From Thioalkalivibrio sp. (lineage in GTDB: Bacteria; Pseudomonadota; Gammaproteobacteria; Ectothiorhodospirales; Ectothiorhodospiraceae), in assembly GCA_003555285.1 (NCBI GenBank), contig PWGH01000303.1, forward strand, positions 1 through 21,879: a stretch of DNA of 21,879 nt, read 5' to 3'. The notes below the pieces were generated by a model that was not told the origin of the DNA, searched no databases, and saw only the letters and a program-made list of their open reading frames with translations. How positions within the stretch are numbered: position 1 is the first letter of the stretch; the number at the start of each line of letters is the position of its first letter. Shown piece after piece: positions 7,606-14,519 of the stretch. The translations under genes were made by a program, and so were the position numbers.

Positions 7606-8205
7606 TCACGACGCCGCCATGCTGCGATAGGTGTGCTCCAGCGACAGGAAGGCCGTTCCCAGACGGCCCACGGCCTTGTAGAAACACGCGGCCTCACAGT
7701 TTTCGAGATCCTTGAAGAAGGTGGGCATCCAGCTCGCCACATGGGCCTCGTAGAAGCGCTGCTCGTCCGCCATCGCGACCGCATCCGAGGTCGCCAGGAT
7801 GCCCATCACCTCGCACAGAAAGGCCGCGTGGTCCTCGGGATCCGAATTCCCGGCGACCCGCTCAAACCCCAATGCCGACAAGTCCTGGCGCAACTCGCTC
7901 AAGGGCCGCTCCATCATGAAGCCGGTCAGATACCAGGAGCCAAAGGGCACCAGTTCACCCCGCCCGACGCCAATGAACAGCGCATGGTATTCGTCGTCGA
8001 GCTGAGCTTCCCGAGCGTCCTGGGCTGCCAGCCGGAGCATCGAAAGCGCCACTGCAACGTCGGTCTTCGGGTCACTCTCCACCTCGATATCAGCCAGTGT
8101 TTCCAGCAGGGAACGCTTTGCCGGCGCGCCCAATAATCGTGCAAGTAACGCGTAGATGCCGGCACGTGCCTGATCTTCCTCTGCCGATCGCAGATCCCGC
8201 ATCAT
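7606..8205 (-). CDS. TorD/DmsD-family chaperone for FDH maturation
   Basis: This 199-residue, mostly helical cytoplasmic protein fits the TorD (redox enzyme maturation) family. These chaperones bind the Tat signal of a molybdoenzyme and hold it until the cofactor is inserted. Visible features are the N-terminal EEDQARAGIYALLARLLGAP, the central YHALFIGVGRGELVPFGSWYLTG (matching the Y-x2-LF-x2-G...P-x-eS-Y pattern of the family) and ERVAGNSDPEDHAAFLCEVMGIL (the conserved E/D-P-x-DH region). AGGAGAC precedes the ATG. It lies between the polyferredoxin gene (153 nt gap) and the FDH structural genes, so its client is most likely FdhA, and possibly the small Tat protein. Confidence 0.9.
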   Translation of the reverse strand: MMRDLRSAEEDQARAGIYALLARLLGAPAKRSLLETLADIEVESDPKTDVAVALSMLRLAAQDAREAQLDDEYHALFIGVGRGELVPFGSWYLTGFMMERPLSELRQDLSALGFERVAGNSDPEDHAAFLCEVMGILATSDAVAMADEQRFYEAHVASWMPTFFKDLENCEAACFYKAVGRLGTAFLSLEHTYRSMAAS

Positions 8206-8358
8206 GTCTCCTGTTCCGTAGTCTTGCGTGCAAGGGACGGGCCAGACTCTCCGGGAAAATCCGGACCCGAATGGGTAAAGCAGACGGCCGATTCCATGCT
8301 TGCCTGAAAACCCCCTGCACTGTGGGACTTTTTGCCCCGGATCTGCCGACCCAGCGGG

Positions 8359-10014
8359 TCAAAGCTTCCCATTGCCCGCCCCCTTGGCCTGATCACGGAA
8401 CATATCGGTCACCCGGCAGTCCTCGCACATCTGCAAACGCCGCAGGGAGGCCTCGTCCTTGAACATCCAGTGGTCCGCTAGGCGGGCGGTCATGCGCTCG
8501 ATCATGCTGCGGGTGGCAAAGGGCTTGCCGCAACTCACACAATCGAAGGGCGCCTCCTCGTTCAATGCCCGGTGGTTGCTGCGGGCGGCCGGCGACGTGA
8601 TCAGACGCGGCTCCAGGCGAATCGCCTGTTCGGGACAGGCCTGTTCGCACAACCCGCACTGCACGCAGTTCAACTCCGTGAAGTCGAGCCGGGGCCGGTC
8701 GCCGGGCGTCGCAAGCGCCTTCGCGGGGCAGACCGCAACACAGGCCATACACAACGTACAGGCCTTGCGATCCACCCGGATCTCGCCGAAAGGCGCCCCC
8801 CGGGGCAACGCGATCGCCTCCTGCGGGCTCGGGGCCTTCAGGTTGAGGTGATCGAGGGCCCGGAACAACGTCTCGCGCTTGCGGTTGGAACCGGGGAAGG
8901 TCGCATGCCGCACCTCGGGCATCGGGTGATGCGGCCGATCCCTGCAGGCCTCCACCGGGGCCAGCGCCAGCGCGTTCCGGGGATAGCCCATCGCCTCCAG
9001 CACCCCTTGGGCATAGCCGATTTGTTCGTTCAGGTTTCGGCGCACCTTGCGCGGCAGCGCGTCGGTCTCCAGCAGCACCACTTCACGCGCACCATAGGCC
9101 AGACAGGCCAACAGCACATCCAGGCCCACGCTACCCACCTCGTCCACCTCGACCGCGAAGACGTGCGCCGGCAGTGGTTCGAGGCGGGCCAGCTCCTCGG
9201 CACCGGTTTCGTCGTCGTAGAACAGCACCACCGGTCCGACGCCGCCGGCCTCGCGGTAGGTGGCCAGCAGGGTCCGGAGGCGCTCGAGCAGATCCGAGGG
9301 CTTCGGGTAGCTGTAGATGATCGCACCGGTCGGACACACGCTCGCGCAGATGCCTCCGCCCTGGCACAGATGCGGATTGACCTCGATGGTTTCGCCCAGG
9401 GAGTGAATCGCAAGCGCCGGACAGGCGTCCAGACATCGGGTGCAACCGGCCACACCGCGGCGGCCATGGGCGCAGATTTCGGGATCGTAGTCGAAGAACT
9501 TGGGTTTCTCGAAACCGCCTATCAGTTCGCCGGCCGCGGCCAGGGCGTGATCCAACGCCTCGGCATCACCGAAGGCCGGGGCGAAATAGCCCACGGGTGG
9601 CAGCTCGGCCACGAACAGCGGCGCCGTACCCAGGTCCAGGATCACGTCGAAACGATCCCAGCCGCTGTCGCGCAGGGTGGCCACATTGGCGATCTGTTCC
9701 CCGACCTTCAAGGTCACCAGGAACTGCCCGAGATACCCTTCGAGCATCGGGGTACGCCCCTGGGTATAGAGCACCTGCAAGCCCTCCACCTCCCGCGAGG
9801 TGCCGGAACCGGTCAACAGGACCGTCGGCGTCAGCCGGTCGGCGAGGCGCCGAGCCGCCTCGAGGGCAGCGACTTCATCGAAACCGATCACCAGGGCCCG
9901 ACCTTCGGACTGATAACTCACCCGGGAGGTGGGCTCGACGGACAAGCGTCCCGCGGCCTCGAAGGCCTGATCGCGGGCCAAACGGTTGGCATTCTGCTCC
10001 TGCTCCTGCTCCAT
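8359..10014 (-). CDS. Polyferredoxin of the FDH accessory cassette
   Basis: This 551-residue cytoplasmic iron-sulfur protein has no signal peptide. Residues about 37-180 look like a redox or nucleotide-binding-type alpha/beta domain. Two N-terminal cluster motifs follow: C181, C191, C194, C198 and C217, C223, C227. A middle alpha/beta domain (about 258-360, PVVLFYDDETG, LACLAYGAREVVLLE) comes before two canonical ferredoxin motifs, C419-C422-C425-C429 and C450-C453-C456-C460. The C-terminal end has two CxxC pairs (C492/C495, C530/C533) that could bind zinc. Proteins of this kind are found in proteobacterial FDH loci with DUF3305, DUF3306 and TorD. The start at 10014 follows the DUF3306 stop by 4 nt and has AAGGTG 7 nt upstream; the frame is open up to 10299 but would overlap DUF3306. 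I infer an electron-transfer role in FDH maturation. Confidence 0.85.
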   Translation of the reverse strand: MEQEQEQNANRLARDQAFEAAGRLSVEPTSRVSYQSEGRALVIGFDEVAALEAARRLADRLTPTVLLTGSGTSREVEGLQVLYTQGRTPMLEGYLGQFLVTLKVGEQIANVATLRDSGWDRFDVILDLGTAPLFVAELPPVGYFAPAFGDAEALDHALAAAGELIGGFEKPKFFDYDPEICAHGRRGVAGCTRCLDACPALAIHSLGETIEVNPHLCQGGGICASVCPTGAIIYSYPKPSDLLERLRTLLATYREAGGVGPVVLFYDDETGAEELARLEPLPAHVFAVEVDEVGSVGLDVLLACLAYGAREVVLLETDALPRKVRRNLNEQIGYAQGVLEAMGYPRNALALAPVEACRDRPHHPMPEVRHATFPGSNRKRETLFRALDHLNLKAPSPQEAIALPRGAPFGEIRVDRKACTLCMACVAVCPAKALATPGDRPRLDFTELNCVQCGLCEQACPEQAIRLEPRLITSPAARSNHRALNEEAPFDCVSCGKPFATRSMIERMTARLADHWMFKDEASLRRLQMCEDCRVTDMFRDQAKGAGNGKL

Positions 10015-10018
10015 CACG

Positions 10019-10957
10019 TTACACCTTGTGTTCATCATCGTGTTCATCATCAGGGGGTCCGATGCCGGCCTTGACGGCCTCGCGGGCCGCGGCGTCCGAG
10101 GCATCGGGCGCGTTCGAATCGGGTCCGCTGGGACGGCGCCCGAGGGAATGGCCCGTCGCGTCGCGCACCCGGTCGGGCACGCTCGCTGAGGCCGGGTCGG
10201 TGGGCTCCGTGTCAACCGGTGCATTCTCGGCCACCGGGTGCGGCTTCTCCGTCGCAGGCAAAGCGGTATCGGAATCCAGGGACGCCACGGTTCCGACATT
10301 CGAGCCCTCTGCCGGATCTTCTGCCGGGCGCTCCGCTGAACCCCCTGCAGAATTCTCGGTCAGGCGCGCTGCGGGCTCCACTGCCGGGACCGCCTCGGCC
10401 GCGAGCCGCTGGCGCTCGGCCTCGCGCCGGGCCTTGACCTTGGTCATGTAACGCATGTCCGTGGTCACGATGTCGCCCAGCGGCGCAAAGTTCTGGAAAT
10501 CGTCCTGGAAGTCGTCGAGGCAGGTCTCCACATTGAATTTCGGCTGCCGGAACAGCTGGCGCAGCGCGGCCTGGCGCAACTGCAGGCTCACCTTCGGCGA
10601 CAGGAAGGCACTGTAGTCAGAGTCCTGGTTCAGCGAATCCAGCGGCGGCATGTCCGCGTCGGTGGGTGCCGGCCGGGCCACACGTTCTGCCTCGGCCACG
10701 GGCTGTTGCGCGGATTCCGATCCCGAAACCGAATCCAGACACCCGGGATCGGCCGCCTCCGGCAACGGGCGCACCGACGACGGAGCGCCAAGCGACGCCG
10801 CATGTGCCGCCTCCGGGTCCAGGGGCTCCGGCTCGGCCGCCTTGGAAGTCCGGCTCGGTTCGGGGGTGCGGGCCTGCGCCTTGCGTCGCGACCAGCGGCG
10901 CAGAAAGTCGCCTTCGGTGGGCGCTGCGTCCGAGTCTGGGGGATCCGATCGACTCAT
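10019..10957 (-). CDS. DUF3306 domain protein of the FDH accessory cassette
   Basis: This 312-residue protein has two recognisable blocks. Near the N-terminus is EGDFLRRWSRRKAQAR. The central domain contains MPPLDSLNQDSDYSAFLSP, then LRQAALRQLFRQPKFNV, then LDDFQDDFQNFAPLGDIVTTDMRYMT. These are the conserved features of DUF3306. They are joined and followed by long low-complexity, Ala/Pro/Glu-rich linkers that look disordered. There is no signal peptide and no Cys motif. The start at 10957 overlaps the DUF3305 stop in an ATGA arrangement with AGAAGG upstream, so translation is probably coupled; a start 18 nt earlier is possible. The family is known from FDH loci, and its biochemical role is not known to me. 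Confidence 0.88.
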   Translation of the reverse strand: MSRSDPPDSDAAPTEGDFLRRWSRRKAQARTPEPSRTSKAAEPEPLDPEAAHAASLGAPSSVRPLPEAADPGCLDSVSGSESAQQPVAEAERVARPAPTDADMPPLDSLNQDSDYSAFLSPKVSLQLRQAALRQLFRQPKFNVETCLDDFQDDFQNFAPLGDIVTTDMRYMTKVKARREAERQRLAAEAVPAVEPAARLTENSAGGSAERPAEDPAEGSNVGTVASLDSDTALPATEKPHPVAENAPVDTEPTDPASASVPDRVRDATGHSLGRRPSGPDSNAPDASDAAAREAVKAGIGPPDDEHDDEHKV

Positions 10958-11490
10958 GCCTTCTTGTCCTTCCAACTGTCCCGTTTGCGCTTGATGCGGC
11001 GCTGCGGCGCGTAGTTCTCGACCACGTAATGCTCGACCCAGGCATACAGCACCGGGGGCAACCGGGCGTGGTACACCCCCTCGCCGGAGGCCTCGTAGGC
11101 GGCCGCCTGATCATAACTGAGGGACACCAGGAAGGGGTCCGGGCGGCCATCGGCCCCGGCGTGGGTGATCACGAAGATCTTTGGTTCCGGCGCAAGCAGA
11201 TTGTGGTAATAGCTTTCCAGCTCATCCCGGTATAACCGGACCTCGAATCCCGACCAGAGGTATTGCTCGCTGTGCTCGGTCGTCAGGATGCGGCGGCAGG
11301 GCGCCACGCCAGTGGCCCCTGTTTCGGTGGCGGCTGCGGTTTCGATAGCTGCGACCGCCTGGGTCTCCTGCACCACGCCCAGCAGGTCCCAGCTCTCCTT
11401 CAACCAACGGGAGTCGGTGCGGTCGCGCCGCTCCATCAAGACGCTGACGAAAAAGCGCTCGGGTGGAATTTGGCTGGGAGCTTCGGACAT
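10954..11490 (-). CDS. DUF3305 domain protein, first gene of the FDH operon
   Basis: This 178-residue soluble protein contains the features I associate with DUF3305: an early VSVLMERRDRTDSRWLKESWDLLGVV block, the SGFEVRLYRDELESYYHNLL block and EPKIFVI. The C-terminus (YAWVEHYVVENYAPQRRIKRKR) is basic. An Ala/Thr-rich insert at about residues 47-60 (AIETAAATETGATG) looks like a lineage-specific linker. The start at 11490 is chosen by the family's N-terminal pattern; no strong Shine-Dalgarno is visible and a GTG 12 nt upstream is possible. It is cotranscribed and probably translationally coupled with DUF3306. It stands divergently from fdhD across a 307-nt gap that should hold both promoters. 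Confidence 0.86.
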   Translation of the reverse strand: MSEAPSQIPPERFFVSVLMERRDRTDSRWLKESWDLLGVVQETQAVAAIETAAATETGATGVAPCRRILTTEHSEQYLWSGFEVRLYRDELESYYHNLLAPEPKIFVITHAGADGRPDPFLVSLSYDQAAAYEASGEGVYHARLPPVLYAWVEHYVVENYAPQRRIKRKRDSWKDKKA

Positions 11491-11797
11491 GGCGGTGCGC
11501 ACTCGGGCCGGTAAACTACGACATCTAGCAAACCACATGCCACCATGAATTTCAGGCCGTCCAGGACCCGGCAAAGCCTCGGATACCGCGCGCTGAACCG
11601 AACACCTCGGACCCCGCGCCCCACGCGCACGCCGGACCCTTCTGGCGCACCGCCGCGAATGCGACATTCTGACGCGTCCGTAATGGTCAATTTGTCCCAT
11701 ACTGCGCCCAGACCGGGCCTTTTCCAGCGGGTTCGCAGCGGAATATTTCTTGCTTGTTGCCCTAGAGCCCAATCCGGGCCGTGAGTGGACCCACCCC
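11491..11797. promoter_or_regulatory. Divergent intergenic region between the FDH operon and fdhD
   Basis: This 307-nt gap lies between DUF3305 (minus) and fdhD (plus), so it must carry both 5' regions. It is less GC-rich around 11680-11760. Only weak promoter-like matches were found, for example TTTTCC at 11720-11725 followed 17 nt later by an AT stretch around 11742-11749 on the plus strand, and TTGACC on the minus strand near 11683-11688. No convincing operator, riboswitch or ORF was seen. The molybdenum-cofactor RNA motif was not recognised here. Confidence 0.35.
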
Positions 11798-12667
11798 ATG
11801 CCTGAAATGGCCCCCAAACGATCCTATTGTCCGGAGATGAGCGCGGCGGGTCTTTCGCCGTCCCATCCGGTGTACGTCACCGACGAATTCGGACAGGCGC
11901 GCGAGGCGCACGTCGCCGGCGAACGACCGCTGACCCTCTATGTGGACAAGCGCGAGATCGTCACCCTGATGACCCTCGGCAGCGCTCCGGAGCTTCTGGT
12001 GCTGGGCTACCTGCGCAACCAGGGCTTCATTCAATCACTGGACGCCATTCGTTCGGTGCAGGTGGATTGGGAGACCGACTCGGCGGCGGTCACCACCTTC
12101 GAGGGGGTCGAGGGCTGGGAGGAGAAACTCGCGCACCGGACCGTCACCACCGGCTGCGGCCAGGGTACCGTCTTCGGCAATCTGATGGACCAGCTGGACG
12201 CCATCCATTTGCCCCGCATCCAGTTGCGGCAGTCGGAGATCTACCAGACGCTGCAGCGGGTCAGCGCCCACAACGAGGTCTACCGACGGGCCGGCGCCGT
12301 GCATGGCTGCGCACTGTGCCGCGACCAGGACATCGAGATCTTCGTCGAAGATGTCGGCCGGCATAACGCCGCCGACGCCATTGCCGGCTTCATGTGGCTG
12401 CGGGACATGCCCGGCGCCGACCGGCTGTTCTACACCACCGGCCGGCTGACCAGCGAAATGGTCATCAAGGTGGCCCTGATGGGGATTCCGGTGCTGCTGT
12501 CGCGTTCCGGTGTGACCTCCCAGGGCATGGATCTGGCGAAACGAATGGGCGTGATGCTGGTGGCCCGCGCGAAGGGGCGCCACTTCCTGGTCTACAACGG
12601 CGTCGAGGACCTTGTCTTCGATGCCATCCCGCCGGCGCCGGCCGCCGCGCAGCCGAACCGCGGTTGA
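11798..12667 (+). CDS. fdhD: Formate dehydrogenase accessory sulfurtransferase FdhD
   Basis: This 289-residue cytoplasmic protein passes sulfur from a cysteine desulfurase to the molybdenum cofactor of FDH, a step needed for activity. The signatures present are ERPLTLYVDKRE, Cys120 in VTTGCGQGTVF (the position of the E. coli persulfide cysteine C121), EDVGRHNAADAIAG (184-197), YTTGRLTSEMVIKVA (212-226) and SRSGVTSQGMDLAKRMG (235-251). The second Cys of the E. coli CxxC is Gly here (CGQG), while a separate CALC pair sits at 171-174. The start is uncertain: ATG at 11798, 11807 and 11837 and TTG at 11750 are all in frame, and none has a clear Shine-Dalgarno. The regulator gene begins 4 nt after its stop. 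Confidence 0.93.
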   Translation: MPEMAPKRSYCPEMSAAGLSPSHPVYVTDEFGQAREAHVAGERPLTLYVDKREIVTLMTLGSAPELLVLGYLRNQGFIQSLDAIRSVQVDWETDSAAVTTFEGVEGWEEKLAHRTVTTGCGQGTVFGNLMDQLDAIHLPRIQLRQSEIYQTLQRVSAHNEVYRRAGAVHGCALCRDQDIEIFVEDVGRHNAADAIAGFMWLRDMPGADRLFYTTGRLTSEMVIKVALMGIPVLLSRSGVTSQGMDLAKRMGVMLVARAKGRHFLVYNGVEDLVFDAIPPAPAAAQPNRG

Positions 12668-12671
12668 CATC

Positions 12672-13592
12672 ATGAGCGTATTGTCCGAATCGCCGCGCTT
12701 TCTCAGCGTGAAGCAGGTCGCCGAATACCTGAACCTGCACGAGAAGAAGATCTATGCCCTGGTCGGCGAAGGCAAGATTCCCGGGACCAAGGTCACCGGA
12801 AAATGGCTGTTTCCCAAGGAACTGGTCGACAAGTGGATGCTGGAATCCAGCCATGGCGGGTTGTTGACCGACCGTCTGATCATCGCCGGCAGCGACGACC
12901 CGCTGCTTCACCGCATGATCCTGCGCCTCTCGGACCGCATGCGCTCGCGGGCGTTGGTCAGCTTCACTCCGATGGTCACTCGTCTCGGGCTGGAGATGCT
13001 GCAGAATCACCGGGTCGATGCCTGCTGTGTGCACTGGGGCCGAATCGAGGAGAGCCATCTGCGTCACCCGGCGCTGATCCGGCAGTTTCCCCAGCGCACG
13101 CAGTGGATCATCATTCGCGCCTTCAGCCGGGAGCAGGGATTGATCCTGCGACCTTCCGCCTCCGCGGCCGGCACCGCGCCGGCCTCGTTGCAAGATCTGA
13201 TCGACAACCGCGAGCTGCGCTGGGCGATGCGCCAGGACGGTTCCGGCACCCAGCGCTTCCTGCGCGAGACCCTGGGCCACGGCACCATCGATCCGGCGGC
13301 GCTGAACGCGGCCTGCATCGCCCATTCCGAGCGCGAGGCCGCGGCGCAGGTGGCGATGAACAGGGCCGATATCGCGCCGGGCACCCGCGCCTCGGCACGC
13401 GAATTCAACCTGGACTTCCTGTCGACGGGTTGGGAAGCCTTCGATCTGGTGCTGGACCGCACGGTGTATTTCCGCAGGCTGTTCCAGGAGTTGATGGAAC
13501 AGATCCAATCCGGGGAATCCCGCCAGGAGGCCGATCGGCTCCAAGGCTACGACTTCTCACAATTCGGGCACATGATCTGGTCGCATGGCTGA
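12672..13592 (+). CDS. Helix-turn-helix regulator with periplasmic-binding-protein-like domain
   Basis: The 306-residue protein opens with an excisionase/MerR-like helix-turn-helix (about residues 10-57: FLSVKQVAEYLNLHEKKIYALV and a KWLFPKELVDKW wing). A substrate-binding-protein-like domain (about 65-290) follows, with no signal peptide, so it should be a cytoplasmic ligand-sensing regulator. The second domain resembles the PBP_like family (PF12727 as I recall) that is also fused to MoeA in other organisms. That points to molybdate, tungstate or a cofactor-related ligand. Its ATG lies 4 nt after the fdhD stop without a good Shine-Dalgarno of its own, implying translational coupling. I infer control of the flanking fdh or molybdenum-cofactor genes; the ligand and the direction of control are unknown. 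Confidence 0.85.
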   Translation: MSVLSESPRFLSVKQVAEYLNLHEKKIYALVGEGKIPGTKVTGKWLFPKELVDKWMLESSHGGLLTDRLIIAGSDDPLLHRMILRLSDRMRSRALVSFTPMVTRLGLEMLQNHRVDACCVHWGRIEESHLRHPALIRQFPQRTQWIIIRAFSREQGLILRPSASAAGTAPASLQDLIDNRELRWAMRQDGSGTQRFLRETLGHGTIDPAALNAACIAHSEREAAAQVAMNRADIAPGTRASAREFNLDFLSTGWEAFDLVLDRTVYFRRLFQELMEQIQSGESRQEADRLQGYDFSQFGHMIWSHG

Positions 13593-13625
13593 AAGCGGCC
13601 TTGCCGCTTGGCTCCGGAGGGAGCC
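13593..13625. terminator. Two adjacent hairpins after the regulator gene
   Basis: Immediately after the TGA at 13590-13592, a 7-bp perfect stem (AAGCGGC at 13593-13599, GCCGCTT at 13603-13609) is followed directly by a 6-bp stem (GGCTCC at 13610-13615, GGAGCC at 13620-13625). No T-run follows. The position between two convergent genes suggests transcription termination or 3' protection, but an intrinsic terminator is not proved. Confidence 0.45.
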
Positions 13626-13636
13626 CTGATGCGCCC

Positions 13637-13660
13637 GCTGCGCTTGGCCCACCCTACGGG
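13637..13660 (-). repeat. REP-like dispersed element, copy 1
   Basis: The minus strand reads GTAGGGTGGGCCAAGCGCAGC here. A copy at 17062-17083 matches at 21 of 22 bases, and a related form occurs at 16871-16890. The GTAGGGTGGGC...GCGAAGCG type of element is common in intergenic DNA of many gammaproteobacteria. Confidence 0.6.
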
Positions 13661-13672
13661 GCGGAAGGGGGA

Positions 13673-14002
13673 TCAACGCGTCTCGCGCCAGAGTTCGTGG
13701 CCGCAACTGGTACAGCGCCAGAGGATCTCCTCACGTCCGGTGTTCTTCGCGGTCCGCGTCTCGGTCGGTAGCTCGTGCAGACTGCGGATGGTACAGAGCG
13801 GACACCGCTCCACTTCGGAGGTCACCCGCGCGCGTCTGCGCGCGCGCGCGGGTTCCTCGGCCCCATGCAGAGCCGCCTCCAACTCCTGCGCCAGATCCAG
13901 TAGCCGTTGCGCGGCTGCGTCCTGCCCTGCCTGGGCGAGCTGCGCTTGCACGTCCATCAACTCGGAATGGACACGCTTGAGCCGGGATTCGATCGCCGTC
14001 AT
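13673..14002 (-). CDS. Small coiled-coil and zinc-ribbon protein of unknown function
   Basis: The 109-residue protein starts MTAIESRLKRVHSELMDVQAQ, with an N-terminal half (about 3-47) that is Leu/Ala/Gln-rich and likely coiled coil. A basic linker (ARARRRARV, about 52-60) follows, then a C-terminal zinc ribbon with C67-x2-C70 and C97-x2-C100 (CPLC and CTSC). The frame is open upstream to 14146, but GAGGGC lies about 7 nt before the ATG at 14002 and the upstream residues look noncoding. It is a single gene on the minus strand, converging on the regulator. I do not recognise a named family. The layout resembles small nucleic-acid or RNA-polymerase binding proteins in outline only, and no function is claimed. 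Confidence 0.72.
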   Translation of the reverse strand: MTAIESRLKRVHSELMDVQAQLAQAGQDAAAQRLLDLAQELEAALHGAEEPARARRRARVTSEVERCPLCTIRSLHELPTETRTAKNTGREEILWRCTSCGHELWRETR

Positions 14003-14096
14003 GGTCTGCCCTCGCCTGGGTGATCGCCTTCGCCCGCACGGCGAAGTCGACCCGGGGCGATCCGGCTGGGGCAGCCCCGGGCTCGCCCAGTATAGA

Positions 14097-14170
14097 GTCG
14101 GTGGCGCACGCGCGCTTCCCCACGGACTGTAGCGTCGGTGCCGCACGCGCGCTTTCCCATGGACTGTAGC
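14097..14170. repeat. 37-nt tandem direct duplication
   Basis: Two copies at 14097-14133 and 14134-14170 lie head to tail with no spacer and differ at 3 of 37 positions. Each copy contains a CGCACGCGCGCTT core and ends GGACTGTAGC. It lies upstream of the zinc-ribbon gene on one side and of the receptor on the other. Confidence 0.85.
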
Positions 14171-14240
14171 GCCGCTTACACCCGAGCGCGTCGCGAGGCC
14201 GACGCAGCCCGATCGAGCCTACCACTCTGCACCAACCGCT

Positions 14241-14285
14241 CCGGGTCTACCATCTCCGGGCCTACCATCTTCGGATTTACCATTC
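14241..14285. repeat. Three-copy 15-nt tandem repeat
   Basis: The copies are CCGGGTCTACCATCT (14241-14255), CCGGGCCTACCATCT (14256-14270) and the diverged TCGGATTTACCATTC (14271-14285). They lie about 235-280 nt before the receptor start. Confidence 0.75.
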
Positions 14286-14519
14286 TGGGCCAACCTCACA
14301 TAGCGGCGACCCATTTTCGCCAATATGCTTTTATTCTTATATCATTCGGCATCGTGTGGGCCCAGCTACGGCCACTGCACCCGGGGCACCGGTTCGCCGT
14401 GTGGTCATCGTGGCTACAGGCTTGCCACCCCGAAACCGGCAGCCCCCAAAGGATCGACCCGAGAAACCGGCGCAGCCACAGGCTCGCTTTTTCGATTTCT
14501 GCGATAAAAGGACCTTTCG

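Larger units (their letters stand above)
14003..14519. other. 517-nt repeat-bearing region upstream of the TonB receptor
   Basis: No gene was supported here. It holds the 5' side of the zinc-ribbon gene, a 37-nt tandem duplication (14097-14170), a three-copy 15-nt repeat (14241-14285) and an A+T-rich island at about 14320-14350 that could be the receptor's promoter or a regulator site. A GC-rich leader of about 170 nt then runs to the ATG. I looked for a cobalamin riboswitch because GCCACTG occurs at 14370-14376, but the other conserved boxes were not found. No good Fur-box match was seen. Confidence 0.5.

Noticed and set aside
8572..10074. A 500-codon plus-strand frame over the polyferredoxin gene
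   Set aside because: It is a shadow frame. The minus strand carries ordered cysteine motifs and a Shine-Dalgarno.
12465..13544. A 359-codon minus-strand frame across fdhD and the regulator
   Set aside because: It lies opposite two recognised genes and reads as low-quality Gln/Arg/Gly-rich sequence.
14318..14350. Fur box in the A+T-rich island before the receptor
   Set aside because: The match to the 19-bp consensus is poor; being A+T-rich alone is not enough.
14340..14519. Cobalamin riboswitch before the receptor
   Set aside because: Only an isolated GCCACTG was found; the other conserved boxes of that riboswitch are absent.
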